The position numbers and the translations under genes were made by a program. From NCBI RefSeq assembly GCF_002217945.1, contig NZ_BCMG01000011.1:1-64000 (forward strand): 64,000 nucleotides of DNA, read 5' to 3'. A model generated the notes under the pieces. The model searched no databases. It worked only from the letters and a program-made list of their open reading frames with translations, and was not told the DNA's origin. The stretch comes from Secundilactobacillus silagei JCM 19001 (lineage in GTDB: Bacteria; Bacillota; Bacilli; Lactobacillales; Lactobacillaceae). Shown piece by piece: positions 1 through 9,735 of this stretch (positions within the stretch are counted from its first letter, which is position 1; every line of letters begins with the position of its first letter).

Positions 1-51
1 TTTAAGAATTTCCGTTTGCGCGTCCTTGTTATGTTAAGGACAAAAACAAAA

Positions 52-79
52 CACCCAATCATCAAATAATGATTGAGTG
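52..79. other. Hairpin upstream of ribU
   Basis: An 11-bp stem with one mismatch (52-62 with 69-79, six-base loop). On the minus strand it is followed by a T-rich run, on the plus strand it is not. It could be a terminator for a leftward transcript or part of a longer regulatory leader cut by the window edge. Confidence 0.35.
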
Positions 80-200
80 CATTATGGTCGTTACCAACAA
101 CAGTTGACAGAGAACCTTAATTTTCCTCTGAAGGAGATTGATTCGGCTTTTTGTTTGCGTTTTCATTTTGAAGATGACCAAGTTTTGGAGGGTATATCTA

Positions 201-788
201 ATGGAACATAGTCAACCATTTAGCATTCGCCAGGTCGTTATCATGTCGTTATTTGCCGGTATCTCGTTTTTGCTCTACTTCATTTCATTTCCCATTTTAC
301 CGTTCGTCTCTTATATGAAGGTCGATTTTTCAGATATCCCGATTTTATTGGGGATGATCATGTTTGGTCCGCTGGGCGGCATCATCATTGCAGCTATTAA
401 AGGATTGCTTTACTGGCTGCTGACCGGCGTGGACGTGGCTAACCTGATTGGGGTCGGTGCGGGTTTTGTCGCTTCGGTCAGCTTCCTGCTCCCAATTTAT
501 TGGGTGTTAAAGTACGTTCGTAAATATAGGACGGTGACCCGCTTAATCTTGGCGGTCATTGCGGGGACAATCAGTCTGTCAATTATCATGGCGTTACTGA
601 ACTCAACGGTGCTGATTCCGCTTTACATGGCGGTTTTGCACATGAAGATCACAATTCCGCTGTCCAAAATGTTACTGTTTGGCGTGATCCCGTTCAACCT
701 GATCAAGGGTGTGCTGGTCGGCGCGGTGTTTGTTTTAATAGCTGACCGTATGAAGACGTTTTTGCGCCAGCAATCAGATCTGCTTTAA
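201..788 (+). CDS. ribU: Riboflavin ECF transporter S component RibU
   Basis: Substrate-binding membrane subunit of an energy-coupling factor transporter for riboflavin uptake; it would work with the shared EcfA/EcfA'/EcfT module, which is not in this window. The protein is about 195 residues with roughly six hydrophobic segments, an early ISFLLYFISFPILPF stretch, and the S-component loop containing KVDFSDIPILLGMIMFGPLGG, which is characteristic of RibU. I chose the ATG at 201 because GGAGGG lies 8-13 bases upstream; an upstream in-frame start at 138 has no ribosome binding site. Many ribU genes follow an FMN riboswitch, but I do not see its conserved motifs in bases 1-200. Family assignment is firm; substrate is inferred from family. 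Confidence 0.88.
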   Translation: MEHSQPFSIRQVVIMSLFAGISFLLYFISFPILPFVSYMKVDFSDIPILLGMIMFGPLGGIIIAAIKGLLYWLLTGVDVANLIGVGAGFVASVSFLLPIYWVLKYVRKYRTVTRLILAVIAGTISLSIIMALLNSTVLIPLYMAVLHMKITIPLSKMLLFGVIPFNLIKGVLVGAVFVLIADRMKTFLRQQSDLL

Positions 789-820
789 AAATGATTAATG
801 TGATATGAATCGGTAACAAC

Positions 821-850
821 AAGGATGGCAATTGCGCCATCCTTTTTATT
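821..850 (+). terminator. Rho-independent terminator after ribU
   Basis: Stem AAGGATGGC with GCCATCCTT around a short AATTGC loop, followed by TTTTTATTT. It ends the single-gene ribU transcript. Confidence 0.85.
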
Positions 851-943
851 TGCCAATTTCTGCTACTAGACAGTCAAATTACGGTGTGGGAGAATGAATG
901 CAGTTAGCAAAAAAACGGACTTTGAAGACGGGGGATATCGACG

Positions 944-1984
944 ATGGATGCAGCACAGTTAATCATATTTTTATCACCGACAGCCCCAAGACGTTTACGG
1001 GTGATCGAAAATATTTTAGTGGGTAAGCGAACCGTTTCCACCCTTTACTGGGGGATGCGCTACCACCAACTATCCTGGTTAGGTTACGAAAAAAGGCTGA
1101 CCCGCAAAGTGATGGATCAGACGGTTTTAGAACTGAAAAATAAGGGCCTAATCACCGTTGTCAAAACCGATGCCCAGTTAACTGAGCTTGGTGTGGCTGA
1201 GCAGCAGCGACTGTTTAAGCAGCAATATCAGCCCCAACACTTAAATATTCGGCTGGTCGTGGATGTTGAGACCTTCTGGCAGCGGTTGTTACTGGCAACC
1301 CAGGTGGTTTCGGAACAGGCCTACCAGAACAAGCACTATTATCCACTGCAGGTGAACTGGCAGGTCAAGCAGTTTATTAAACGCTGGTTTCGCCAATTTT
1401 ACACGACCAATCTTAAAGGTGAATTTCAGGCTTTTTGGCAAACCTTTTTGACCCAGCTGCCTAATGACCAGGCGTTATTGATGAGTCGGCTATTAGTCGG
1501 TCATCAACGTCCAGGTGAGACGCTGATGCAGGTGGGACATGATTTTGAGTTGACTGAGACAGAGGTTAAGGTGATGACAACCGATTTGATCTGTCAGCTG
1601 GCTAAAATGGTTTCCCATACTAAGATTGATAGTTTCAGATCACTGTTAACGGGATTGAGCCGGTCACTGATCAGTACTAGCGCGCAGCAGACCCTGCACA
1701 GCTTTATGGCGGGAAAGTCACTAGAAGTTATCAGTCACCAGCGTCAGCTTAAGTTAAGCACGGTGCGGGAGCATTTACTGGAGGCGGCCATCATGCTGCC
1801 ACCGGAGCAGTTTGATTTTCAGCGGATCTTACCGGCACAATTAGTAACACAGATGCAGGCACGGTTAGCAAAGACGCCGCTTGATCAGTGGCAATTTACG
1901 CAAGTAGCCGATCTATCAGTAGAGTTCTGGCAGTTTCGGCTGCTGGAGATTTTAAGGAGCAAACAAACGGATGATAAGCACTGA
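944..1984 (+). CDS. YpbB-like helix-turn-helix protein upstream of RecS
   Basis: A 346-residue soluble protein. The gene order, directly upstream of and overlapping a RecQ-type helicase by 14 bases, matches Bacillus subtilis ypbB-recS. The family carries a helicase-associated HTH at the C-terminus; here residues about 250-280 (SFMAGKSLEVISHQRQLKLS) fit that part. A GGGGG ribosome binding site lies 10 bases before the ATG. The overlap implies translational coupling with the helicase and a shared role in DNA repair or recombination. The precise biochemical function of the family is not known to me; the assignment rests on context and weak sequence resemblance. Confidence 0.75.
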   Translation: MDAAQLIIFLSPTAPRRLRVIENILVGKRTVSTLYWGMRYHQLSWLGYEKRLTRKVMDQTVLELKNKGLITVVKTDAQLTELGVAEQQRLFKQQYQPQHLNIRLVVDVETFWQRLLLATQVVSEQAYQNKHYYPLQVNWQVKQFIKRWFRQFYTTNLKGEFQAFWQTFLTQLPNDQALLMSRLLVGHQRPGETLMQVGHDFELTETEVKVMTTDLICQLAKMVSHTKIDSFRSLLTGLSRSLISTSAQQTLHSFMAGKSLEVISHQRQLKLSTVREHLLEAAIMLPPEQFDFQRILPAQLVTQMQARLAKTPLDQWQFTQVADLSVEFWQFRLLEILRSKQTDDKH

Positions 1985-3443
1985 ACAACTCTATCAGACC
2001 CTTCAAAAACGGTTCGGCTTTAGCCATTTTCGAGCCGGCCAGCTGGAAGCTTTGACCGCTTTAACAGCTGGTCAAAATACGTTAGCCGTCCTGCCAACAG
2101 GTGCGGGGAAGACCCTTATTTATGAGCTTTACGGGGCAGTGACTCAGCAGTTAGTCCTGATCGTGTCCCCCTTGATCTCGCTGATGCAAGACCAGGTGAC
2201 GACTTTAAATGTGAAGGGTGAAAAGCGGGCGGCTGCCCTGACTTCGCTCATGACTTATCCGGAGAAAAACTGGGTCTTACAGCATTTGGCGGCGTACCGG
2301 TTCCTATTTGTGTCACCGGAAATGCTGAGCCAAGACGCGGTCCTCAGCGCGCTGCAAAACGTCTCGCTTGGGTTACTCGTCGTGGATGAAGCCCACTGCA
2401 TCTCCACGTGGGGGCCAGACTTTCGGCCGGAATACCTGTTATTAGGACAAATTAGGCACCAGTTAAATGATCCGCTGACACTGATGACCACGGCGACGGC
2501 GACTCAGCACGTTAAAACCGATATTAAGCAAAAATTACAGTTGCCGGATGCCACTGAGGTCGTTTTACCGATCGACCGGCAAAATATTTTTTTGGATGTG
2601 GCGCAGTTTGAAACCCAGCCCGATAAGGATGATCGTTTGGTTGAACTGGTAACCACCCTTAAAAAGCCGGGCGTGGTGTATTTTTCCAGTAAAAAGAAGG
2701 CCAACGAAACGGCCGAACTGCTGGCATTAAAAACCCATTGCCGAGTAGCCGCCTACCACGCGGATCTTGATGCTGAGACGCGCTTTAAGGTGCAGCAGCA
2801 ATTTATGCAAGACCAGTTAGACGTGATTTGCGCGACCAGTGCGTTTGGCATGGGCATTGATAAGAATAACGTGCGCTTCGTGATCCATTACCACGTCCCC
2901 AGTGACCTGGAAGCCTATTGGCAGGAAATTGGTCGGGCTGGCCGGGATGGCAAGCAAAGCATCGCCATTTTGCTTTATCAACCCGGTGACGAACAGATCG
3001 CGCAGTTTTTGAGCGATGCAACCGTCCCGCAGGAAAACGAAATTCACTATTACTTTCAGCAAAACGAACCGCAAGTAGCTGGTGATGAAAAGGCGAATTT
3101 GATCTGGTTTTACAAGCAGCATCACTACCGAGAAAACCAGGTCCAAGTCCTGTTTGAGCGTCGCCGCGAACAACGAATGGTGGCGTTTCAAAAAATGATG
3201 GGGTATTTGCGTACCCCAACTTGCAAGCGGCAATATGTTCAGCGTTATTTTGACCAGGCAGCCACGTTGGATGAACTGCCAAAAGACTGTTGCAGCAGCG
3301 ATCAGCCAGACATTGATCTCGCAGCGTTAGGGCTGATAGCTGCAGATGACAGTGCAGCAACTGGTCAAAGCGAAGATTCAGCCAGCTGGCAAGCTATTTT
3401 GACCCAGCTGTTTAATGGTGACAGTGGCGCGGATGCAGTTTAA
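1971..3443 (+). CDS. recS: RecQ-family ATP-dependent DNA helicase (RecS type)
   Basis: A 3'-5' superfamily 2 DNA helicase used in recombinational repair. The sequence shows the Q-motif region FGFSHFRAGQLEAL, Walker A PTGAGKT at residues 42-48, Walker B/DEAH near 139, TTATAT (motif III), and motif VI QEIGRAGRDG. At 490 residues it is the short RecS type: there is a C-terminal cysteine-containing region (CKRQYVQRYF ... CCSSDQ, zinc-binding in the family) but no HRDC domain. The gene overlaps the upstream ypbB-like gene and is followed by a LysM gene, the same order as in Bacillus. The product is certain to family level; recS versus recQ naming rests on length and context. Confidence 0.92.
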   Translation: MISTEQLYQTLQKRFGFSHFRAGQLEALTALTAGQNTLAVLPTGAGKTLIYELYGAVTQQLVLIVSPLISLMQDQVTTLNVKGEKRAAALTSLMTYPEKNWVLQHLAAYRFLFVSPEMLSQDAVLSALQNVSLGLLVVDEAHCISTWGPDFRPEYLLLGQIRHQLNDPLTLMTTATATQHVKTDIKQKLQLPDATEVVLPIDRQNIFLDVAQFETQPDKDDRLVELVTTLKKPGVVYFSSKKKANETAELLALKTHCRVAAYHADLDAETRFKVQQQFMQDQLDVICATSAFGMGIDKNNVRFVIHYHVPSDLEAYWQEIGRAGRDGKQSIAILLYQPGDEQIAQFLSDATVPQENEIHYYFQQNEPQVAGDEKANLIWFYKQHHYRENQVQVLFERRREQRMVAFQKMMGYLRTPTCKRQYVQRYFDQAATLDELPKDCCSSDQPDIDLAALGLIAADDSAATGQSEDSASWQAILTQLFNGDSGADAV

Positions 3444-3506
3444 AAAAATTCCCACTCTCGTGCCAGCTATGGTACAATTCGTAATGAAAGTTTTTGAGGA
3501 GGTTAC

Positions 3507-4199
3507 ATGATGGATCCAAAAAAGGACGATCACTCATCCGAAACAAAACCTTGGGACCAATCGTTTGGGGACGATCGGGACGACCAGGGCAATTTGTCAC
3601 GGACTAAGCGTCATAAACAAAGTCACAATAATCGGCTGGTCACGATTATCTTAGTGGCCATTATTATTCTCATTGCGGTAGGCTCTTTGATCTACGGCTT
3701 GGCACGTCAAAGTGCGATGAATAAGCCTGATAATTCAATGAGCGTTGCCAGTGAACGGACCAGTTCAGTCAGCCAGCCGCACCGTAAGAAAGCTGCTAAA
3801 TCGGTCTCTAAAAAGTCGGTTTCTAAAAAGCCAGCTTCAACGTCTGTTTCTGAAAAAAAGACGCCCGCTGCCGATACTAATGCCAGCTCAAAGGTCAGTG
3901 AGCACAGTTCTGCAAAAGCAACTTCTGCGGTCACAACTTCTTCACAGACCCAGCAGACAAGTGAACCAGCAACCGCCAAGCAGCCGACTACGCACGCGAA
4001 ACCTGCTAAGTCGACCGCTTCGCAGCATGCAACGAGTTCAACGTCGGGTTCCGGCTCAAAGTACGCGACTGTTGGCCAGGGCCAAGGTATCTATCGCGTG
4101 GCTGTGAATAACGGGATCTCAGTTGAGCGGCTGAAACAGTTGAATGGTGGTTTAACGGGGCAGACGCTGCGCCCAGGACAAAAATTACGCGTCAAATAA
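3507..4199 (+). CDS. Membrane-anchored LysM domain protein (YpbE-like)
   Basis: A 230-residue bitopic protein. The N-terminal 43 residues are highly charged and probably cytoplasmic; residues about 44-66 form one membrane segment (LVTIILVAIIILIAVGSLIYG); residues about 75-180 are a Ser/Thr/Lys/Ala-rich low-complexity linker suited to spanning the cell wall; the C-terminal 45 residues are a LysM module (YATVGQGQGIYRVAVNNGIS ... LRPGQKLRVK) that binds peptidoglycan. A GAGGAGG site precedes the ATG at 3507; a second ATG follows at 3510. It sits between recS and cmk, as ypbE does in Bacillus. Its role is unknown beyond wall attachment. Confidence 0.88.
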   Translation: MMDPKKDDHSSETKPWDQSFGDDRDDQGNLSRTKRHKQSHNNRLVTIILVAIIILIAVGSLIYGLARQSAMNKPDNSMSVASERTSSVSQPHRKKAAKSVSKKSVSKKPASTSVSEKKTPAADTNASSKVSEHSSAKATSAVTTSSQTQQTSEPATAKQPTTHAKPAKSTASQHATSSTSGSGSKYATVGQGQGIYRVAVNNGISVERLKQLNGGLTGQTLRPGQKLRVK

Positions 4200-4218
4200 G
4201 TTGATACAGGTGGACAGA

Positions 4219-4905
4219 ATGTCAAAAAAAGAGTTGCAAGTTGCAATTGATGGACCAGCTTCTGCTGGTAAAAGTACGGTGGCCAAGAAAATTGCGCACC
4301 GTTTTCGTTACGTTTACTGTGATACTGGTGCCATGTATCGCACGGTCACGTTAAAAGCGATGCAGCAAAACGTGGCGCTGGATGATCCGGCTGCTTTAGC
4401 AGCAATGCTGAAAACAACTGAGATTGCGTTTAAACCAGGAAATCCCGAACAATTAGTTTTTCTTGATGGTCAGGAAGTGACCATGGCAATTCGCCAGCCA
4501 GACGTGACCAATCAAGTTTCTACAGTGGCTGCGCAAGGCACTGTGCGGGCCGATTTAACGGAACGGCAGCGCAAAATTGCTGAGGCGGGCGGTATCGTGA
4601 TGGACGGCAGAGATATTGGCACGTCAGTATTGCCAAAAGCCGAAGTTAAGATCTTTTTAGTGGCCAGCGTTGAAGAACGGGCTCAGCGGCGGTTTAAAGA
4701 TAACGCCGAAAAGGGGATCCACACCCCAATGGATGTGCTTCGTGATGAGATTCAAACGCGGGATCATAAAGACTCCACGCGGGCAATCTCACCCCTGACG
4801 CAAGCAGCGGATGCGGTCCGTTTGGACACCACTTCATTGTCAATTGATGAGGTTGTTGACCAGATAAGTGCCATAATTACTAAAAAACAACAAGAATTTA
4901 CATAA
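4219..4905 (+). CDS. cmk: Cytidylate kinase
   Basis: Phosphorylates CMP and dCMP using ATP, feeding pyrimidine nucleotide synthesis. The P-loop DGPASAGKSTVAKK is at the N-terminus, followed by YCDTGAMYR (nucleotide site) and the conserved MDGRDIGTSVLPKAEVKIFL. I take the ATG at 4219, preceded by AGGTGG, giving 228 residues, the usual length; a TTG at 4201 is in frame but has no ribosome binding site. The gene follows the LysM gene by 19 bases and precedes rpsA, a conserved Firmicute order. Confidence 0.97.
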   Translation: MSKKELQVAIDGPASAGKSTVAKKIAHRFRYVYCDTGAMYRTVTLKAMQQNVALDDPAALAAMLKTTEIAFKPGNPEQLVFLDGQEVTMAIRQPDVTNQVSTVAAQGTVRADLTERQRKIAEAGGIVMDGRDIGTSVLPKAEVKIFLVASVEERAQRRFKDNAEKGIHTPMDVLRDEIQTRDHKDSTRAISPLTQAADAVRLDTTSLSIDEVVDQISAIITKKQQEFT

Positions 4906-4985
4906 AACTTGGTCATGCTACTGGTATTTATGTTAATTTTCGGATAAAATATAAGTTAGAGTTGTCGCAAGGAGGAAAAGTTCGT

Positions 4986-6248
4986 ATGAGTGAAAACAAT
5001 AGTAATGATAACAATGATTTGTTAAATGCTTTAAATAGCATTGAAACGGTGAAAGTTGGTGACGTCGTTAAGGCTGAGGTATTAGCCATTGACGATGACA
5101 AACAAGCCATCGTGGGTATTGAAGGCACCGGTATCGAAGGTGTTGTACCACAAAAGGAACTTTCAACAAAACCAGTTTCAGATATCAATGATGTCGTTAA
5201 GGTTGGTGACACCCTTGATTTAGTTGTTATCTCAAAGATTGGTAGCGATAAGGAAGGCGGCAGTTACCTATTATCTGTTCGTCGTCTTGAAGCCCGTAAA
5301 GTTTGGGACGAAATCCAAAAGAAGTACGAAGCCGGTGAAACCATTGAAGCACCCGTTACCCAAGTGGTTAAGGGTGGCTTAGTTGTTGATGCAGGCGTTC
5401 GTGGTTTCGTACCTGCTTCAATGATCAGTGATCACTTCGTTGAAGATCTGAACCAATTTAAGGGTCAGACTTTAACCTTTAAGATTATTGAAATTGAACC
5501 TAGTGAAAACCGTTTGATCTTGTCACACCGTGCCTTAGTTGAACAAGAAAAGGCTGCTAAGCGTGATGAAATCATGAGTACCCTTAAAGCCGGCGAAACA
5601 GTTACCGGTAAAGTTGCTCGTTTGACCAGTTTTGGTGCCTTTGTTGACCTTGGCGGTGTTGACGGGTTGGTTCACGTTTCTGAAATTGCTTACGAACGGG
5701 TTGAAAAGCCTTCTGATGTTTTGAAGGTCGGCCAAGAAGTTAAGGTCAAGGTCTTATCAGTTGACCCAGACCGTAACCGGATCTCACTTTCAATCAAGCA
5801 GACCTTACCAGAACCATGGGACGGTATTGAAGAAAAGGCGCCTGAAGGTTCCGTACTTGAAGGAACTGTTAAGCGTTTGACGAGCTTTGGTGCCTTTGTT
5901 GAAGTCTTCCCAGGTGTTGAAGGTCTAGTTCACATTTCACAAATTGCCCACGAACACATTGCGACACCAAATGATGTTTTATCAACTGGTGAAACCGTTA
6001 AGGTCAAGGTTTTGGAAGTTCACCCAGACGCTCACCGTTTGGCACTTTCAATCAAGGCTTTAAAGGAAAAGCCTGCTGGTAGTGAAGAACGTCATGAACA
6101 ACCAAAGCAGCAACAACGTGCACCAAGAAAGCAAGCCGCACCTACTCAGATGTCAACTGACGATGACGATGAAGGCTTTACGTTAGGTGATTTGGTTGGT
6201 GACCAACTGAAGAACGCTCAAAAGAAAGCCGATTCAGATAACAAGTAA
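4986..6248 (+). CDS. rpsA: 30S ribosomal protein S1 (four S1 domains)
   Basis: RNA-binding S1 protein associated with the small ribosomal subunit. Four OB-fold S1 repeats are visible, the last two with the canonical LTSFGAFVDLGGVDGLVHVSE and LTSFGAFVEVFPGVEGLVHI signatures; the first two are more divergent. This is the shorter Firmicute form of about 400 residues (420 here), not the six-domain form of E. coli. The C-terminus is a charged Gln/Lys-rich tail. The start at 4986 follows GGAGG. Codon use is strongly biased, as expected for a highly expressed gene. Confidence 0.95.
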   Translation: MSENNSNDNNDLLNALNSIETVKVGDVVKAEVLAIDDDKQAIVGIEGTGIEGVVPQKELSTKPVSDINDVVKVGDTLDLVVISKIGSDKEGGSYLLSVRRLEARKVWDEIQKKYEAGETIEAPVTQVVKGGLVVDAGVRGFVPASMISDHFVEDLNQFKGQTLTFKIIEIEPSENRLILSHRALVEQEKAAKRDEIMSTLKAGETVTGKVARLTSFGAFVDLGGVDGLVHVSEIAYERVEKPSDVLKVGQEVKVKVLSVDPDRNRISLSIKQTLPEPWDGIEEKAPEGSVLEGTVKRLTSFGAFVEVFPGVEGLVHISQIAHEHIATPNDVLSTGETVKVKVLEVHPDAHRLALSIKALKEKPAGSEERHEQPKQQQRAPRKQAAPTQMSTDDDDEGFTLGDLVGDQLKNAQKKADSDNK

Positions 6249-6290
6249 TCGATACAATGTTTCAAAACACAGATTTTCTTTAAATTAATT

Positions 6291-6337
6291 AAAATGTCAT
6301 TTTGAAACGGAATGCCAGTTTCAAAATGACATTTTTG
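6291..6337 (+). terminator. Strong terminator after rpsA
   Basis: A stem of about 18 bp (AAAATGTCATTTTGAAAC pairing with the mirrored arm) with a nine-base loop, ending in a T run. It separates the rpsA and der transcripts. Confidence 0.9.
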
Positions 6338-6384
6338 TTGTGATTAAACCGTTACTATCCAAGAACAGAAAAGAGGGATGTTGT

Positions 6385-7692
6385 ATGAGTATGCCAACAA
6401 TTGCCATCGTGGGCCGTCCTAACACGGGTAAATCAACCATTTTTAACCGGATTGCCGGTGATCGAATTTCCATTGTTGAAGATACCCCCGGTGTGACCCG
6501 TGATCGAATCTACGCGCACGCTGAATGGCTGGGAACCACTTTTAGTTTGATCGATACTGGTGGGATCGACATGGGTGATGAACCCTTCATCAAACAAATC
6601 ACGCAACAAGCTGAGGTGGCAATCGATGAAGCCGATGTGATCGTGTTTGTTGTTTCAGTCAAAGAAGGCATTACTGATGCCGATGATAAAGTTGCGCAGA
6701 TTCTTTATCGCGCCAATAAGCCAGTTGTCCTAGCCGTCAACAAGGCTGATAATCCAGAATTACGTCAAGAAATCTACGACTTTTATTCATTAGGTTTTGG
6801 CGATCCATACCCGATTTCGGGGGTCCATGGCTTGGGCCTCGGGGATCTATTAGATGCTGCTATTAAAGCCTTTCCAGATAAATCTGGCGAAGTTAAAGAC
6901 GACTCCATTCGGTTTAGTCTGATTGGTCGGCCTAACGTGGGTAAATCTTCCTTAGTGAACGCTTTGCTGGGTGAAAACCGGGTGATCGTTTCTGAGATTG
7001 CCGGGACTACCCGTGACGCGATCGATACCAAGTTCATTGCCGACTCAACTGAATACACCATGGTTGATACCGCTGGGATCCGTAAACGTGGAAAAGTTTA
7101 TGAAAACACGGAACGGTACAGTGTGATGCGTGCCATGAAAGCCATTGATAATTCGGACGTGGTTTTGTTTGTACTCAACGCTGAAGAGGGCATTCGTGAG
7201 CAAGATAAACGGGTCGCAGGTTACGCCCATGAAGCTGGTCGCGGGATCATCATTGTGGTAAACAAGTGGGACACCCTGAAAAAGAATAACCAGACGCTGC
7301 ACGATTTTGAAGTGCACGTGAGAGAAGAGTTCCAGTACCTCGCTTACGCCCCAATCGTGTTCGTGTCTGCCAAAACCCATCAGCGGTTAAAGGAACTGCC
7401 AGCAATGATCAAGACGGTTGCGACTAACCACACTAAGCGGATTAAGTCATCAACACTGAACGAAGTGATCATGGATGCGATCGCGATGAATCCGACGCCA
7501 AATGATAATGGGCGCCGACTGCGGGTCTATTACGCGACTCAGGTTGCTATTCAGCCGCCAACTTTCGTACTGTTTGTCAATGATCCAGATCTGATGCATT
7601 TTTCATACGAGCGTTATTTGGAAAACCAGATCCGGGAACACTTTGATTTTACCGGGACACCAATTCATCTGATCGAACGTCACCGAAAGTAG
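6385..7692 (+). CDS. der: Ribosome biogenesis GTPase Der
   Basis: Essential double-GTPase needed for 50S subunit assembly. Two G domains in tandem are visible: GRPNTGKS near residue 10 with DTPGVTRD and NKAD, and GRPNVGKS near residue 183 with DTAGIRKRG and NKWD, followed by the C-terminal KH-like domain. With the ATG at 6385 the protein is 435 residues, the family norm; the AGAGGGA site lies nine bases upstream. An in-frame extension to 6340 overlaps the terminator tail and is unlikely. Confidence 0.97.
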   Translation: MSMPTIAIVGRPNTGKSTIFNRIAGDRISIVEDTPGVTRDRIYAHAEWLGTTFSLIDTGGIDMGDEPFIKQITQQAEVAIDEADVIVFVVSVKEGITDADDKVAQILYRANKPVVLAVNKADNPELRQEIYDFYSLGFGDPYPISGVHGLGLGDLLDAAIKAFPDKSGEVKDDSIRFSLIGRPNVGKSSLVNALLGENRVIVSEIAGTTRDAIDTKFIADSTEYTMVDTAGIRKRGKVYENTERYSVMRAMKAIDNSDVVLFVLNAEEGIREQDKRVAGYAHEAGRGIIIVVNKWDTLKKNNQTLHDFEVHVREEFQYLAYAPIVFVSAKTHQRLKELPAMIKTVATNHTKRIKSSTLNEVIMDAIAMNPTPNDNGRRLRVYYATQVAIQPPTFVLFVNDPDLMHFSYERYLENQIREHFDFTGTPIHLIERHRK

Positions 7693-7792
7693 TCTAAACC
7701 GTGATTGGGCCTTGGATTACGCTCATTTTTCGGATTTATACGGTGAAAATCGGTTTTTTGGTATAATTATTGGCCGTAAACCGCAAAAAACC

Positions 7793-7821
7793 TTGCTATG
7801 ATAGGCTTTGTGTGCTATCTT
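7793..7821 (+). promoter_or_regulatory. Promoter for hup
   Basis: TTGCTA, 17-base spacer, TATCTT with a TG one base upstream (extended -10). Predicted transcription start is near 7828, leaving about 110 bases of leader before hup. Confidence 0.55.
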
Positions 7822-7937
7822 GGAAACAGAAATGATACGGAACACCGCTATTATTTCAGTGGCCTGATTGACTTGTTGATCGGCTAGGTGAGATGAACTT
7901 GTACTCATCATATTTTATCCAAGGAGGCGAATCATTC

Positions 7938-8213
7938 ATGGCAAATAAAGCACAACTTGTTAACGATGTCGCAGCTGCAACCGGCTTAACTAAGAAGGAC
8001 GCAACTGCTGCAGTAGATGCAGTATTTGACTCAGTTCAAGCAACTTTGGCTAAGGGCGAAAAGGTACAATTGATCGGCTTTGGTAACTTCGAAGTTCGCG
8101 AACGTGCAGCTCGTAAGGGCCGTAACCCACAAACGGGTGCAGAAATTCAAATTCCTGCAAGCAAAGTACCAGCATTCAAACCTGGTAAAGCTTTGAAGGA
8201 CGCTGTTAAATAA
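7938..8213 (+). CDS. hup: DNA-binding protein HU
   Basis: Histone-like nucleoid protein that bends and compacts DNA as a dimer. The 91-residue product starts [20 protein letters not shown] and carries the HU signature [20 protein letters not shown] with the proline-tipped beta arm. The ATG at 7938 follows AAGGAGGCG; an in-frame extension to 7893 lacks a ribosome binding site. The gene is monocistronic, with its own promoter and terminator, and is strongly codon-biased. Confidence 0.97.
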   Translation: MANKAQLVNDVAAATGLTKKDATAAVDAVFDSVQATLAKGEKVQLIGFGNFEVRERAARKGRNPQTGAEIQIPASKVPAFKPGKALKDAVK

Positions 8214-8230
8214 TTTATTATTGACGGTGA

Positions 8231-8260
8231 GGCCAATCCTTAGGGGGTTGGCTTTTTTAT
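8231..8260 (+). terminator. Terminator after hup
   Basis: GGCCAATCC pairs with GGGTTGGC, followed by TTTTTTATTT. Confidence 0.85.
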
Positions 8261-8362
8261 TTGCCTATGAGTGATTAACCTCGCAGCCAGTGCGAATGCT
8301 TGTTTACCGACTTTTAAAGTGCTAACATATAAGCTTATGATTTAACGAAACGGAGGATCTCA

Positions 8363-9631
8363 ATGAGTTACTCACAAAAAGCCCTTGACCAGCTAGAACG
8401 CGGTCAACTGGATGAATTTAAAAAAGCCTATGCCAGTGCCTTACGCCATGATGACGACGACACCCTCTATAACTTGGCAGAGGAACTCTATTCACTAGGG
8501 TTTTTAAACCAGTCAAAACGAATTTATAAAAAACTGTTAGAACGTTATCCAGATGAAGACGATATTCGGGTCAACCTGGCAGACGTGCTAATTGACGATA
8601 ATAAAAATGATGAGGCACTCACCCTTTTAAGTGAAGTGCATCAGGGTTCAGAAGCCTATGTTCGCTCGCTGATGGTGGCGGCTGATCTGTACCAGACGCA
8701 AGGACTATTTGAAGTCAGTGAGCAAAAATTGCTAGAGGCGCGACGGCTGGCACCTGATGAACCAGCTATTCAATTTGCGCTGGCGGAACTTTATTTTGTG
8801 ATGCGAGAATTCGAAAAGGCGATTTCACTGTACCTTGATTTGATCAAGCAGGGGATTCCCGAATTCAGTTCGGTTAACTTAGTGGAGCGGCTAGGCGTGG
8901 CGTACGCTAACGCGGGCCGCTTTGAGCAGGCCATTGGTTATTTAAAGCAGATCCATTCGGGTGATATGACGCCCGATGTGAAGTTTGAGACGGCCTTTAC
9001 TTACTTGCAATTAAAGGACTATAAACCGGCGATCTCACTGTTTGAAGAACTCAAGGAGTCCGATCCGCAATACACCAGCCTTTATCCGTATCTGGGGCAG
9101 GCGCTGGTTGCTGAAAACCGGCTAGAAGACGCCCTGAAGGCCTTACAAGAAGGACTGGGGGTCGATCAGTACAATGAGAAACTCTGGTCATACGCGGCTG
9201 ATATTGCGGCGAGATTAGAGAATGAATCACTGACTGAAACTTACCTCAAAAAGGGCCATGATCTGAACCCGGACGATTTAGACATTGTCATTAAATTATC
9301 GAACCTTTACGTCAAACAGGAACGCTTTCAAGAAACGGTGGACTTTTTGGCGGATTACGTGGGGCAGGACAACGTGGATCCGCAGCTGTATTGGAACTTA
9401 GCGGTGTCTTATGCCCGGCTGGAGAAGTATGAGCAGGCGGACCGCTATTATCAAGCAGCGGTACCGTACTTTATGGATCAAGCTGACTTTTTGAAACCCG
9501 CCGTTTACTTCTTCCGGGAAATGGGCGAGCATGAACCGATGATGAAAGTCTTAAAAGCCTACGTCAAAGTCGTTCCTGACGACATGGAAATGGCTGAAAT
9601 GCTGGAAAATGAACAGGAAAATGATTTTTAA
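8363..9631 (+). CDS. Tetratricopeptide repeat protein (YpiA-like)
   Basis: A 422-residue cytoplasmic protein built almost entirely of TPR-type helical hairpins, with repeats such as YNLAEELYSLGFLNQSKRIY, FALAELYFVMREFEKAISLY and WNLAVSYARLEKYEQADRYY. TPR arrays are protein-protein scaffolds; no enzymatic domain is visible. Length and position match the Bacillus YpiA family (about 423 residues). The ATG at 8363 follows CGGAGG. Function is unknown. Confidence 0.88.
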   Translation: MSYSQKALDQLERGQLDEFKKAYASALRHDDDDTLYNLAEELYSLGFLNQSKRIYKKLLERYPDEDDIRVNLADVLIDDNKNDEALTLLSEVHQGSEAYVRSLMVAADLYQTQGLFEVSEQKLLEARRLAPDEPAIQFALAELYFVMREFEKAISLYLDLIKQGIPEFSSVNLVERLGVAYANAGRFEQAIGYLKQIHSGDMTPDVKFETAFTYLQLKDYKPAISLFEELKESDPQYTSLYPYLGQALVAENRLEDALKALQEGLGVDQYNEKLWSYAADIAARLENESLTETYLKKGHDLNPDDLDIVIKLSNLYVKQERFQETVDFLADYVGQDNVDPQLYWNLAVSYARLEKYEQADRYYQAAVPYFMDQADFLKPAVYFFREMGEHEPMMKVLKAYVKVVPDDMEMAEMLENEQENDF

Positions 9632-9633
9632 CG

Positions 9634-9666
9634 AAAAAAAGGTCGTCAGATTGACGATCTTTTTTA
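9634..9666 (+). terminator. Terminator after TPR gene
   Basis: AAAAAGGTCGTCA pairs with TGACGATCTTTTT with a three-base loop. The stem has A-rich and T-rich flanks, so it could also work leftward. Confidence 0.85.
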
Positions 9667-9705
9667 ATAAAAGCAAATAATAAGTTACTTTAACTTAATT
9701 AATAA

Positions 9706-9735
9706 AAACAAAAAAACACACCCCTAACCAGTGTG
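9706..9735 (-). terminator. Probable terminator overlapping the yitT stop
   Basis: On the minus strand CACACT and GGTGTG form a short stem across the yitT stop codon, followed by a run of seven T, then GTTTTT. The stem is only six pairs. Confidence 0.5.

Noticed and set aside
1-200. FMN riboswitch upstream of ribU
   Set aside because: The conserved AGGGTGAAATTCCC-type elements of the RFN fold are not present in the bases available.
2803-3360. Long leftward reading frames opposite recS
   Set aside because: Antisense to a helicase with all motifs intact; no ribosome sites or domains.
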